DNA of 64,000 nucleotides from Topomyia yanbarensis (taxonomy: Eukaryota; Arthropoda; Insecta; Diptera; Culicidae), in contig NC_080672.1 in the NCBI RefSeq assembly GCF_030247195.1, positions 7,936,001 to 8,000,000 on the forward strand, written 5' to 3'. Positions 12,647 to 22,787 of this stretch are shown one piece after another (position 1 is the stretch's first letter; each line of letters starts with the position of its first letter). A program made the translations under genes and the position numbers. A model generated the notes under the pieces. It had not been told where the DNA came from. It worked only from the letters and a program-made list of their open reading frames with translations, and made no database searches.

Positions 12647-12652
12647 GCCGTG
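12620..12652 (+). other. 3'-terminal hairpin of the ORF1-only element
   Basis: CACGGCTC (12620-12627) and GAGCCGTG (12645-12652) form a perfect 8-bp stem around a 17-nt loop. Equivalent stems occur at 49601-49633 (one mismatch) and 17692-17724. The stop codon of ORF1 lies inside the loop. It may serve as the reverse-transcriptase recognition structure (inference from LINE 3' stem-loops). Confidence 0.65.
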
Positions 12653-12674
12653 TCAAATATATTTAAAATTAAAA

Positions 12675-14290
12675 CAGAAGTCAGAAAGCTCAAGGGAAGC
12701 GAGCTGCAAGAACCGCTCTCAATAAAGCAGTCAAGCTGTACAAGAAAGCCTTGCCACAAAGCCAACGCGAATTTCCTTAGGAGAGACCTACAAAGTTGGC
12801 ATAACCAAGATAAAAGGCTCAGCTGCACCACCTGAAAGGTGCCCGGAAAAAATGGAGGTCACCATCGAAAGGTTTTCCCCACAACATGAATCTATTTTCG
12901 CCGTACAGTGAGGAGGATGATCACAAAGATGAAGATCGATTTATCAACAAACAGCTTATCGAGATGGCGAAAGCCATAAAAGTGAAGTGATACATGAGAG
13001 CCCGGATATGTTCAAAACGATCCGATAATTGGAAGCGACAAAAGCTGATGTTGCTTCCGATGCCGGGACAACATGGAGATCTTTCAGCGTAGTCAATATA
13101 TCCCTTGGTAATGTTAGAGAGAAGGAGTAATCCTGGACAAACTAACGAAGTACGCGGACCGTGAGAACGGCATCTCATGTAATTCGGCTTTCTTATAGGC
13201 AGGTCTATAGTGAAATCCATCCAAACGGTTGTGGGAGCTTTGGAGACAGCAGAGATAACGATATCGTTTTTGCGTGGTGGTTCCCTTAGACGTGAAGAAT
13301 GCTTCAATAGTACTAGCTGGGAAGCAATCGCCCATTCGCTGTACAGCATGAGTAACTCTGCAGGATATTATAGAGCTACTTTCAGTACCGAACACTGATC
13401 TACGAGACAGACAAGGGAGAATCACAACTACAACTGACGTTCCTCGACTCGACGCTGTGGAACGCAGTGTACGATGGAGTATTGAAGCTGAACCTTCCCA
13501 TGTATAACGATTTTCGGCTTCACAAGTAATCGGACAATCGCTAGAAGAGGAGACACTCGACACGGAGACGATTGCCCATCATAAAACAGAGTTGGTGATG
13601 ACTAGCAGCCGAAAGACAGCGCAGTCGGAAAATATATCATCGATTTGAACTTTTAAAGTTACGATGATTTTGTTAAGGGGAAGGCTGTGAGAGCAACCAC
13701 AGCTTTGCTTGAGGCGCCAGTGTACTGGGCACCACGAACCAGCTGGAATCGCCGGACCGAAGCATGTGAGCAGACTAGTTTCACCGTCAGGGACAAGAAC
13801 GAGTAGGTCGAGTGAAGCACCAGCGGTGAGTCGTCGAGTTTTCAACGAACCGGAAGCAGCGAACCAGAAGGTACGCTCCATTCGGTATCGCCGAACCGTC
13901 CTCGCCAAGTACTGGTTGGCCCTTTCAGTAGGATTTATGGACTATGCGAGAAGATTGCGACAAAACTGGGAGCTAAATGACTCACGCAACAGGCATCGGT
14001 ATCGGGAGAACTTCCGACGAGGAATTGAGATGGCTCGCGAAAACAGGAACTAAATGGTTCACAGAAACGGGAGCCAAATGGCTAACAGAAGTTCACCACT
14101 GCGATTAGCCGGATATGTGTTCTGAGCTAAACCGCTCTAATGTATCATTTTGTCTTAAGACTGAATCAGCCTCCCCACGACATAACACTTCGATGCAGTC
14201 TCGTGGAACAAAAGGAAGGAAGAGAAGTAAGGACTATTAGTAGCGGTTACGCACAAAAGTGAATCCCACCTAGAAGCTATTTAACCATAC
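12675..14290 (+). pseudogene. Non-LTR retrotransposon ORF2 remnant, reverse transcriptase (R1-like)
   Basis: This continues the ORF2 interrupted at 11532. Across many frameshifts one can read the pre-RT linker (RAALNKAVKL-type, near 12700-12740; a KGSAAPPERCPE-like segment near 12810-12850) and the RT entry (LIEMAKAIKVK near 12955-12990; WKRQKLMLLPMPGQ near 13030-13070). The catalytic block A follows as DVKNAFNSTSWEAIA (from 13289). Later come a LWNAVYDGVL segment near 13455 and an AHHKTELVMTSSRKT segment near 13575-13620. The YADD box is not recoverable. The tail after about 14100 looks like a 3' untranslated region. The enzyme is certainly inactive. The R1 assignment is by motif style. Confidence 0.7.
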
Positions 14291-14294
14291 TATA

Positions 14295-14425
14295 AAACAT
14301 ACAGACATTTTCAGCTATCGACGAACTGAATCTAGTGGTATATGACACTCGACACTCCGGGTGTAGCTTAAAAAGTCGAATTTCAGAGTGATTGCACAGT
14401 CTTCCTTATATGAAAAAGGCAAAAA
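14295..14425 (+). repeat. Dispersed repeat end with a CTCCGG core
   Basis: CAGACATTTTCAGC..., then GTGGTATATGACACTCGACA and CTCCGGGTG, match 26975-27040 in order and orientation. Short ATATG...AAAGGCAAAAA-type sequence follows. This is a frequent mosquito repeat end; its class is not determined here. Confidence 0.5.
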
Positions 14426-15020
14426 ATGAACTGATGATTGCTATACATTTCATAAATCCGTACGACTATCAAATGAATTTATCTGATGTGGCTACCTACT
14501 GCGCAACAAGATGGAGAAAAATGCAAAGATTTCGAAGATGTACACGCAACCGAGCCGAATTACTATCATGTACCAAACAAACAAATCTACAAGTCCATAA
14601 GTGAAATATTGCAATCCTGTTTCTGTACATTGTTATCAAGCAGGTTCACCTTTGACCGATTTTCATGCCTTGTGTGTACAGTCGGTCCATGTGCCGCCAC
14701 AACGGAACGAAAACTATTCAAGCAACCAAAAGTTAATACCTTAAAGAACTCTTAAATGTTTACATTAAGTTCTTAGAGAACTTTCAAGCTTTTATTGGGA
14801 ATTTAAAAATTGCACTGTTGGGAAAATTATTTAAAACGAAAACTATAGCATCCCTTTCCTATGTGAACTTTTGATTGATTCAGTAATGTTTGCTTGAATT
14901 TTTCTAGTAAAACAAAAAGCTCAACCCCGCTGTACGAAATCACCCTGCGGAAACGTCCACGAGAAAAATCGAAAGAAAATGCAAAAAGAAAAAAAAAATT
15001 GTGTTTATTAAAATAAATAT
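14426..15020. other. Interior of the Harbinger-like unit, no gene
   Basis: AT-rich. Open frames under 100 codons show no motif. No nested terminal repeats were recognised. Confidence 0.35.
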
Positions 15021-15259
15021 TTATTTTTTGTTTGCCCCCCCCTTCAGAAAAAAATTTGTACTTGGACATAATTTTTAAAAAAGATTTGTAATGGCCTAAC
15101 GAAGCATTATATAATACCAACAACTCTATTTATCTTGCTCTTTGATCCGTTTGGCCCAATGTCACACTTATCAGCTCTCAAACTCAGCGAGTGTTAAAAA
15201 ATGTACCGACAGATTTTGGCCCTTTTCATCAACCAACCGCTATAGCGCCTACTATGGCG

Positions 15260-15900
15260 CGATTGGAGAGTTATCAGCTCCGAATAGCGATGAAGAATTA
15301 TATTTTCTACAAACGGTGCGAGCCATCCGCCACGACTTCTATGCTGACAAATTGCTATCTGGTTCGGAAAAGGTTGAATCACTCTCCATTAGTTGCAAAC
15401 AGCTCATCGTACCCCTAGCTTGAGGCTACTCATTGAGTGATTTGAATCACGAGTCGTCGACCAATTTACTTTCTTTCGAGATTCGAAAATGTTGTTGTGA
15501 ACAACCGAACCAACCATTCTAAAATCGGCAATCTTTTCGAACAAATGCATTGGATTGAACCAAAAATTGCCAAAGCAAAAATCATGCTTCGGTGCCTTTA
15601 GAAACTCCGTCTCGACTGGGACACACCCTTTACAAACGGATTTCCAAGTCCAACTTTTCTACGACTCAAACCATTCCCCGTCTCGAATTTTTTGCAGTTC
15701 AACTTCTGTCCTGACTTCTGCGAAAAGTTCAGGACCGCCGTCATTTTCCATCGTATTAAACTTGTGGCCAATCGAGGTGCTGAAATCCAAGAACTCTCTC
15801 ACCGTGTGCAATCATGTCCCATCCCAGATAATTCCGCCAATCTCGTTTCTCGAGGAAAAGACGTCGATGAACTTCTCATTTAACCTATCTCCATCACAAG
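15260..15900 (+). pseudogene. BEL/Pao retrotransposon pol remnant (RT end and RNase H)
   Basis: Translation shows AIRHDFYADKLLSG near 15320-15363, corresponding to the BEL/Pao RT block DFYVDDLLSG. The second catalytic aspartate is replaced by lysine (YADK), so the enzyme is dead. Further on, AKIMLRCL and LRLDWDTPF (about 15570-15625), then VANRGAEIQEL (about 15763-15795) and NLVSRGKDVDELL (about 15838-15880) match the RNase H-to-integrase connector typical of BEL/Pao. Two frames must be combined. No LTR was found close by. Pol copies element RNA inside virus-like particles; nothing else of the element remains. Confidence 0.65.
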
Positions 15901-16169
15901 AATCATTAACAAACTCTTGTCGGGCCGTTGACGATTTTTAGGAACTTGTCCAACGGAAAATAGGCAGAAGTCTCCGCCATCGAGGACCTTTGATAATATC
16001 ATCACAAATTTCCAACAGTATCGTGATCACCGCTACATCCCCAATACCTACTAGTGGGACTCATCGACCCCCAACGTCCCCTATGAGCAAATTGTCACCT
16101 CCCATCTCTCTTCGATGGGTCATATCTCTCACGTTATCTATTTTTAGCTTCCGCTGAACACGTTCAGGC

Positions 16170-16308
16170 CAGGGATACACATTGAAATCTGTGTTTCGGA
16201 CAACAAAATCTTTTTACCAAAATGTCATCTGTGAAAAAGAATCTGTGATCAAAAGTTGTAAAATAAAACTGTGACGTTACAGAAAAATCTGTGAATATGG
16301 TAACCCTG
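16170..16308. mobile_element. 139-bp hAT-type MITE
   Basis: It starts CAGGGATAC and ends with the reverse complement of CAGGGTTACC. It is flanked by the exact 8-bp duplication GTTCAGGC (16162-16169 and 16309-16316). The interior repeats the word ATCTGTG. There is no coding capacity. Confidence 0.8.
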
Positions 16309-16316
16309 GTTCAGGC

Positions 16317-17235
16317 TTGAGATTTTAATATCACTGATTGTTCTCATTAGTTAGCTCAGACATCGCCAGACTTTAGTGGTGAATAGAACAATGGAGAAGC
16401 ATATTGAAGTCTAACCGTTGCACAGTGGCGTAACTTTAGCAAATCAATGGCCAAAAGATAAAAATAATTTTTTGTGGTTTTAGACAATTGATGAAAAAAT
16501 ATGATCATATTAATTCCCCTTGCAGTGATGTACAATTCCGGAAAAAGTTAATTCCACAAGCGTTATTATTTTTTGAAGCGAACGTGGTTTAGAGCCATCT
16601 AGCAGTTGGAGGGGAACCCGCATTGAGGCTCAGCCTGTCCGATTTTATTTTCATAAATCAAAAGATGTATGTAAAGAAGATGCGATGTATCAAGCCTTGC
16701 AACTCAATTTCAACAGAAGTCTACGTTATGCATGTTTCATCAGGGTAGCATTTTATTTTTTTTCTTCTAAATTATCGAATAGCATGGGGAAATTTGTTTG
16801 TTATTTGGAGTTGGACTCAGAAAATGCTTTTGGAATCACAGTGGCTTGCGCAGGGTTTGCAGTAATGTTTTTGCGGTTATAGTAGCAGTCGTAAAATTTC
16901 CCACAGCTCATTGACTCATCTGACTCGCATATGCTATCTCTACGGCAGCTGTCCTTTACCCAAATTTTGTCTTCATTTAGAGGATTCGCTCGACCCATAC
17001 AACTCTTTGCTGAGTCTTCCTACATCTGAACTTATTGACTTCCGACATTTTTCGATGCAAGTAGAAAACATTTTGAACAATTGCTATATCAACTCACTTG
17101 CGCTTATAGTCGCTTTTAAAATAAGCCAATTCGCGACAAATTGCAACGAATTTTCTTTAATGACTACTGAGTATTTCTTCCTAGAATCTTCTCTAAATTG
17201 TCAAACCTATCTTCGATAAATTTCCTTGTAAATTC
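16317..17235. other. Stretch without a recognised gene
   Basis: A CAGTGGCGTAAC sequence at 16423 resembles a hAT end but has no partner. The 102-codon frame at 16911-17219 shows no recognisable motif. Confidence 0.35.
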
Positions 17236-17740
17236 TTGGAAGAATCTGAAAAAATATCAATTGTAAACAACATCGGTAAAGAAGTTAATAACAATGACGA
17301 CGGATTTACACTGGCCACTCGTATATGCAAGAAGCTGGGAAAAACATCTGATCACGAACACCAAGACAGCTTCAACGATGATGACATTGACGTGAAAAAC
17401 AGGACAGAATTAAATGACCCCCATGCACAGCACCTCTAAAGAAGGTCACCACGCACAATGAAAAGTTTCGTGTACGAGATTTAACGGATAATCAATAATA
17501 CACTCAGGTTTTTTTACGCGGGGGATACATGCCGCGTAAATGAAAACCGCGTAAATTTCAAAATCCGCGTAAATGAAAACCGCGTAAATTTCAAAACCCG
17601 AGTAAAAAAACCGCACAAAAAACCGCGTAAAAAAACTTGAGTGTATTTGTTTTTGTTTTTTTTTCACAAATTTTGAATATATCAAAGATACCACGGCTTG
17701 ACTAACCAACGGCTATGATCCGTGTCAAACATATTAATAG
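17236..17740 (+). mobile_element. ORF1-only retroelement, copy 3 (5'-truncated)
   Basis: A 67-codon frame (17236-17439) encodes the acidic tail of the family protein. Segments NNDDGFTLATR and FNDDDIDV match EEGFTITTR and STDDDMDV of copy 1. The family hairpin follows at 17692-17724 with the downstream word CCGTGTCAAA. A 143-bp MITE separates tail and hairpin. The N-terminal gag and the zinc knuckle are missing, as expected of a 5'-truncated copy. Confidence 0.6.
17501..17643. mobile_element. 143-bp TA-flanked MITE with CCGCGTAAA repeats
   Basis: The ends are CACTCAGGTTTTTTTACG and, inverted, CACTCAAGTTTTTTTACG, one mismatch over 21 bp. They are flanked by TA at 17499-17500 and 17644-17645. 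CCGCGTAAATGAAAA and CCGCGTAAATTTCAAAA alternate in the interior. It is inserted in ORF1-only copy 3. Confidence 0.8.
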
Positions 17741-17744
17741 ATCA

Positions 17745-19345
17745 AAGCTAACGTTAACGATGGATAAAAACGATGTCCGTAAGCTGAAGCTCCATTTTCA
17801 CCTTCAGCAAATCTTCCACATCACAAATACTCGGTCAAATGCAAAAAAATCGGAAATCGATGGTCACCGTGTTTGGCCGAAGTAGCAGCTTTTGTTACTG
17901 ATAGGTCACTACGGCAAGAATAAAGGTAACGGATCCCGCTGTTCTTCGGACAATGGACACAAGACAGAAATCACTGTTTTTGTCATTCGCTTTGCGCTGA
18001 CTCGGGCAGACGCAGAAGCACAACGAGTTCTGTGACCGATGATGATTGGAAATGGAATGAACAATGGACCGTTTTGATCACGAACAGTATCTGAAATCCC
18101 AGTTTCTTGCAAATTTGGTGAATTGGCGTGCAAGAGAAATATAAGAACTAATATAGAAAAGTTACAGGTGAAAATTAGGGGCAAAAAGAGTTTTCTAAAG
18201 AACTAAAGTGAGGTGAGCAGTGAACTGTGTGCACACCTACTAAAAATTTAATGTATTGATTATATTTGTGCGATCTTTGTGAATCCGACTATGGAATTTC
18301 ATATCATCTGATATAACACTGCCCTGCATTTATGAAATTATGTATCCGAATTGTTGGTTATTATTCCTTTCGTTGAAGAATCCAGCCTGCTCAACAATTT
18401 GTGTCGTTATTGTTATGTGTTGTCTTGTGCTTAGTAAATATGGTGTTACATATTTGGTCTATTCTCAGATGCGATTAAAATTTACAAAAAAATCTCAGAT
18501 GCCACGGTAGACGCTAACGCTTACTAAATCAATATGCAACACTAGGCGACGCACCGCAGCGCATTTTATTTTTTTTAGCTCGATTATAGAGGCTTTAACT
18601 AATTACCCTCTCTATATGCGACGTTGGGAATCGAACAACGGCGAAGTGTTTCACCAACAAGCATGTTGAAAAAGTTTGAATAACCTTCACACGGAATTAA
18701 AGAAATTAAAATAAGTTTTGTTTGCTCGATATTCACTGGAAATAATACGAGAGATAAAATCCAAAAATTTAAAATCTATAAATTTTATCATAATTCACTT
18801 GAAATTAAGTTTTAAAATTCGCCAAAGAAAAATCGCTGCGACATAAGTGAAACAAGCAGACTCTTTGTTCCTCACATAGTGCACCAACAGTATTGTACTG
18901 GTACCTCGGCTGCGCAGTGAACTGAGTAAGCCTAAGGTAATAATAGTTCCCGTACTACAAGATAACATAATTTCGATTGACTTTGAGAAAACTTGTAGTA
19001 GACCCACCGTTCAGGAGGTGGAACACCTAACAAAAGTCAAAGGGAGCTTAATATCGCGGATTACGTTTAGCAGACGCTCTTAAGACTGATATCCGTGATA
19101 CCATTTTGACCTAGATCCAGTCTGAAATTCACAGCAATTTGAAATGGAATCGGTCCCTATCACTCGATTGGTTGTGAACAGAACAGACCTTTCACTGAAA
19201 TGAAAAGAGAAACGCAGGATAAACGATGCTTTTGATGAAAGTGTATCTCGACCAGCAAAAAAGCTGTTGTCTGGCACCGTCGTCCATGGAGGTGATGCTT
19301 CATCGATTGCAGTAGCTTCAACTTAAAATGGGGAGCCAAAGTTTC
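17745..19345. other. Stretch without a recognised gene
   Basis: No motif-bearing frame was found. A GTTCGATTCCC B-box-like word on the minus strand (about 18628-18645) could be a SINE fragment. 19080-19345 may be the unreadable upstream part of the Jockey ORF1 that follows. Confidence 0.35.
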
Positions 19346-19349
19346 GATT

Positions 19350-20690
19350 GTGCCTGGGATGATGCCACATGTAGATGATACGGTCAAGGCAAGACCGCAC
19401 ACCAACAGCATCCAAGTGCACAAGATAGTTTTTAAAGGAAAAGATGTGCACACTTTAGCGCACGCCTTCTACGTTGGATTGCCTATTGATAGAAAAGACG
19501 AAGCAATGACTGCTTCCACATGGCCCCTTGGTATCCGATTCCGCGAGTTCGAAGATAACACGACCAAGGGCTGTTTTGGAATCCCACCCTTCCTCAACCG
19601 ACGGCAGCAAAGTAATGCCTGCTCCGCCCCATGCTGTCAGTGTCCAAATATGTTTCAAACCGACACTTTATCGGCACATATCTGTCTCGCCTACTTACTC
19701 AACCCGGCAATTCTAGGTCGGACGGTTTCTTGTCCTTCTACTATCAAAATGTTCGAGGAATGAGAACAAAAACACAGGATTTCTAGCCGGCTCTCTCCTC
19801 ATGCGATTATGATGTTATTGTTCTCGCAGAAACCTGGCTGCGGGCTGACGTACATAATTCAGAACTTTCAATGAACTAAACCATTCATCGTTGCGATCGC
19901 AAATCTATACTCAAAGTAGACGCTCACCATAAACCCTTTGTGCTGAGGTTTAATATGAACGTGGACACAGAAGACTCATTTGCCGAATCTGTCGACGGCC
20001 TCAATTTTGACTTCAATCTCTGCAAGTATCCGAGGCCTTCGATGCTGTTGGCTGGTTTAATCTATTAAGATCTGGATCATGCTATCGCGGTGTATACGAG
20101 ATATTCCATCACATAGTTCCTAAGAAACGTGTAAACAGAAAGACGGACTATAAGAATCCGTGGTGGAATTCCAAGCTTCGTCGTCTACGTGACATTCACA
20201 AGACCGACGAAAACAAAGCTGTTCTTCGCCAAACCGAACTTTAATACGAAACTGCTCGGAATAGTGCATTCGCCGAGTATACAAGTTATATCCAAAACAA
20301 CCATTCGACGTTCTAGAAGTTTGGGAACAGCAGAAAACTTGCTGGTGATATTCCCGCAAATGTTTATCTCGGGGATACCAGCGCGCAATCCACAGCCGAG
20401 CTATATCTCCGTCACAAGAGTATATGGATACATTACATCAGTCTCCCTTGCTTGAATATGAGTAAATCCGACGTGTTGGAAACTTTATCCAGGGTCGACC
20501 CATTAAAGGACCAGGCCCGGTTTGCTTGCCTCCGATATTCTTAAAAGGATGAGCACGATTGTTGTTATTGCCGTTTAGCATTAATTTTAATCGCTCAATC
20601 ACTGAAAACGTCTTCCCGAGTGCATGGAAAGAAGCGGCTGAATTCAGAAGGCATAATGTTGAAAAATTACAGAGAAATCTCGCTTTGGGT
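19350..20690 (+). pseudogene. Jockey-like non-LTR retrotransposon remnant (ORF1 end, endonuclease, RT start)
   Basis: Three parts appear in order. First is the ORF1 C-terminus with HAFYVGLPIDRKDEA and STWPLGIRFREFED (about 19455-19555), matching the ORF1 at 44965-45240. Second is the endonuclease N-terminus, with FYYQNVRGMRTKTQDF then DYDVIVLAETWLR (about 19735-19850), where ETWL carries a catalytic glutamate. Third is the linker NPWWNSKLRRLRD (about 20155-20200), then GPDGLPPIFLKRMS, FNRSITENVFPSAWKEA and a NYREISL segment (about 20515-20690) that open the RT. The central endonuclease is deleted or unreadable, and several stops occur. An ITmD37E transposon truncates the RT downstream. Confidence 0.75.
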
Positions 20691-20694
20691 AAAA

Positions 20695-21925
20695 ATCAAC
20701 CAAATTTTGCACACTTTCTCATTGATGTGTATTGTTTACATGCTGTCAAACTTGAAGTCGTGTTTTTCGATTCAACGAAAATGGAGGTGAACCAACGCGA
20801 GTCGAGAGAACAAATTCTTTCCAAACACCTGGAATTTCCTGACCTGTCGCACCGGCAGTTGGGAAAAATGTTGAACATTCACCATTCAACCGTCTCCAGA
20901 GTGTTGAAGCGGTTCCAGAAGCGGTTGACGTTGGACCACGGCAAAGGAGCTGGAAGAAAACCGGGACCGGAGAACAAAAAGACGGAGAGAAAGGGGAAGC
21001 GGATGATTAAAGCAAATCCCAACGTCTCAAGCCGTGATTTGGCTAAAAAGATCGGCATGTCGCAGAGCTACGTCCAGAATGCAAAGAAGAGAGCTGGACT
21101 ACATACATACAAGGTACAGAACTTCCCAAACCGCGATGAGCGGCAACAATCGACGGCTAAAACTCGGGCACGGAAGCTCTACGAGAAGATGCTGACAAAA
21201 TATGGCTGCTGTGTGATGGACGACGAAACGTATATAAAAGCCGAATTTAAGCAAATTCCGGGGTTGGAGTTTTTCACCGGCAAGAGCAAGTTCTATGTGG
21301 ACGACAAATTTAAGAAGAAGAAAATGTCGAAGTTCGCCTCCAAATATCTCATTTGGCAGGCCATCTGCTCTTGCGGACTGAGGAGTGAGCCTTTCGTGAC
21401 AAAGGGCACAGTAAATGGCGAGATCTACAAATCTGAGTGCCTCGAGAAGCGCCTTTTGCCGTTCTTGCAGCAGCACGATGAAGCTACGCTATTTTGGCCA
21501 GATTTGGCATCATGCCACTATTCTAAAAGTGTTCTGACGTGGTATGAGACCAATTCTGTCCATTTTGTTCCAGAGGACTTGAATCCGCCAAACTGTCCGG
21601 AGCTGCGCCCGGTGGAGCAGTACTGGGCAATGATGAAGCGAGAACTTCGGAAGAGCAAGAAGACAGTCAAAGACGAGAAGGACATGTTAAGAACATGGAA
21701 AAAACTGTGAAACTGGTACCGGATGACACTGTAAAGACTTTGATGGAGGGCATCAAGCGAAAATGCGTTCAATTTTACACTCAAGGCTCCATCGATTAAC
21801 TTTTCTTTTGATTTTGAAGTAAATATATGTATAAAACTACCCTAAAATTTTGGTTTGATTTTAAACATTATAAGAAAATTGGCATGACATTTTCGGTGTC
21901 GCAATAATTTCGTGTTCGCCCTTTA
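20695..21925 (+). mobile_element. ITmD37E (Tc1/mariner) DNA transposon
   Basis: The unit carries a transposase frame and a 3' terminal segment (about 21871-21925) ending GTGTTCGCCC, next to TTTA. The corresponding 5' inverted end (GGGCGAACAC) is not found in front of the transposase, so the 5' end seems lost and the left boundary is approximate. It lies directly after Jockey RT coding sequence, and that RT does not visibly resume afterwards. Confidence 0.7.
20781..21799 (+). pseudogene. ITmD37E transposase, nearly intact, one frameshift
   Basis: The start chosen is ATG 20781 (MEVNQRESREQ). The open frame extends upstream to 20559 only because Jockey RT sequence happens to be in frame. An N-terminal paired HTH-like DNA-binding region spans about residues 8-120. 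The catalytic triad is visible: D147 or D148 in VMDDETY, D241 in WPDLAS, and E279 in RPVEQYW, with 37 residues between the last two, which defines the D37E family. The enzyme cuts and pastes DNA between inverted ends. A one-base frameshift in the A-run near 21700-21707 diverts the frame to an early stop. In the shifted frame the normal tail (KTVKLVPDD to YTQGSID) continues to the stop at 21797-21799. The copy is therefore young but probably inactive. Confidence 0.85.
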
Positions 21926-21965
21926 TGATGATTACAATGGCCAAACATCTATATGTGCAGTACAA

Positions 21966-22499
21966 ACATATTTCAAGTAATGCTGTATCGATTTTGTTGG
22001 CTATTTTCGGCAAATTTGAGACTAAGAGAAACGAAAGCAATGAAATTGAAAGACGGATAGGTATTCTAGAGCGAATCAGTTATAAACTAAGAACGGAAAA
22101 CTAGAACTAGGCAGGCTCATATGGGCATGATCGAAAGGAAATGTGAAGAAATCTTTGCCTTCTGCAGAGTAGGAGTTGGGCGTTGCACCTAAGTCTACCG
22201 CATGGTCTATGGTAAAACATAACTCATCATCATGTTTTACCGCCGACGCCGGCAAAAATTTCTTAACAAATCCTCGCCTAGAACGACCATGCGATCATTC
22301 TTCGATCATGCCCATATGAGCCTGCCTAGTTCTAGTTTTCCGTTCTAAGTTTATAACTGATTCGCTCTAGAATACCTATCCGTCTTTCAATTTCATTGCT
22401 TTCGTTTCTCTTAGTCTCAAATTTGCCGAAAATAGCCAACAAAATCGATACAGTAGAACCTTGCGGCAATTAAAACATAGTAACATATTTCAAGTAATG
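21966..22499. mobile_element. Foldback element, copy 1, with 17-bp direct repeats
   Basis: Arms of about 150 bp (from 21983 and to 22453) are inverted copies, including CTGTATCGATTTTGTTGG and GGCAGGCTCATATGGGC. The centre is about 180 bp. ACATATTTCAAGTAATG flanks the unit at 21966-21982 and 22483-22499. The right arm has 29 extra bases (22454-22482) that are also present in copy 2, so the left arm has lost its tip. There is no coding potential. Confidence 0.75.
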
Positions 22500-22787
22500 T
22501 TTGTCTGTAAATGAAAAAAAAAATCAGACCAGTAGTACATTGGTAACACGTAACGTTACTGTTACAGCAGTTACTGTGCGCAAATTATACTTGTGAGCCA
22601 TTATTTTGAAAAACTATAAAAAATAAACAATAAAAATCAGCAAAAATGAGAACGATTTTTTTTCTACTTCAAAATTAAATTAAATTAATTAAATAAATGA
22701 TTAAAAACGATTATATTTATTTTATTTAAATTAGTATTGTCCCGAGTCATATTTCCACTGACAGCACGAATCCCGATGAAGCGCTAA
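22500..22787. other. AT-rich spacer
   Basis: A very AT-rich stretch (22600-22740) with no feature recognised. Confidence 0.3.

Larger units (their letters stand above)
11533..12674 (+). mobile_element. ORF1-only non-LTR retroelement, copy 1 (full length)
   Basis: The unit starts TCGCTCCGCTGCAATAGC, encodes one gag-like frame, and ends with a hairpin and an A/T-rich tail. It is flanked by an imperfect 13-bp direct repeat: CAGAAGCTAGAAA at 11520-11532 and CAGAAGTCAGAAA at 12675-12687. A second copy at 48363-49660 shares both termini. It carries no endonuclease or reverse transcriptase. It interrupts an older ORF2, which resumes on the far side. This supports movement as a complete non-autonomous unit by target-primed reverse transcription using another element's enzyme (inference). 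Confidence 0.75.
10243..15096. mobile_element. PIF/Harbinger-like inverted ends enclosing nested retroelements
   Basis: The left end reads GGCCATTGCAAATC (10243) and the right end is the reverse complement of GGCCATTACAAATC (15096). Both are flanked by TAA (10240-10242 and 15097-15099), a 3-bp TWA-type target typical of PIF/Harbinger. The arms extend about 80 bp with small indels and both include a C-rich run. The 4.7-kb interior encodes no Harbinger transposase. It contains an R1/Loa-like ORF2 remnant, an ORF1-only retroelement and another repeat end. The simplest reading is a MITE into which retroelements later inserted. Two separate MITE copies in inverted orientation are the alternative. 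Confidence 0.65.

Noticed and set aside
12202..12831. 209-codon open frame on the minus strand
   Set aside because: It lies antisense to the Thr/Asn-rich tail of the gag-like ORF1. The leucine/valine/serine-rich translation is a mirror of that composition.
13114..13563. 149-codon minus-strand frame
   Set aside because: Antisense to the R1-like RT block A and following region. No motif of its own.
18628..18645. SINE B box on the minus strand (GTTCGATTCCC)
   Set aside because: No A box at a suitable distance and no poly-A or repeat tail. An 11-base match is expected by chance in 64 kb.
20559..20780. N-terminal extension of the ITmD37E transposase
   Set aside because: These codons translate as Jockey RT (FNRSITENVFPSAWKEA) followed by untranslated transposon sequence. 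The family start is ATG 20781.
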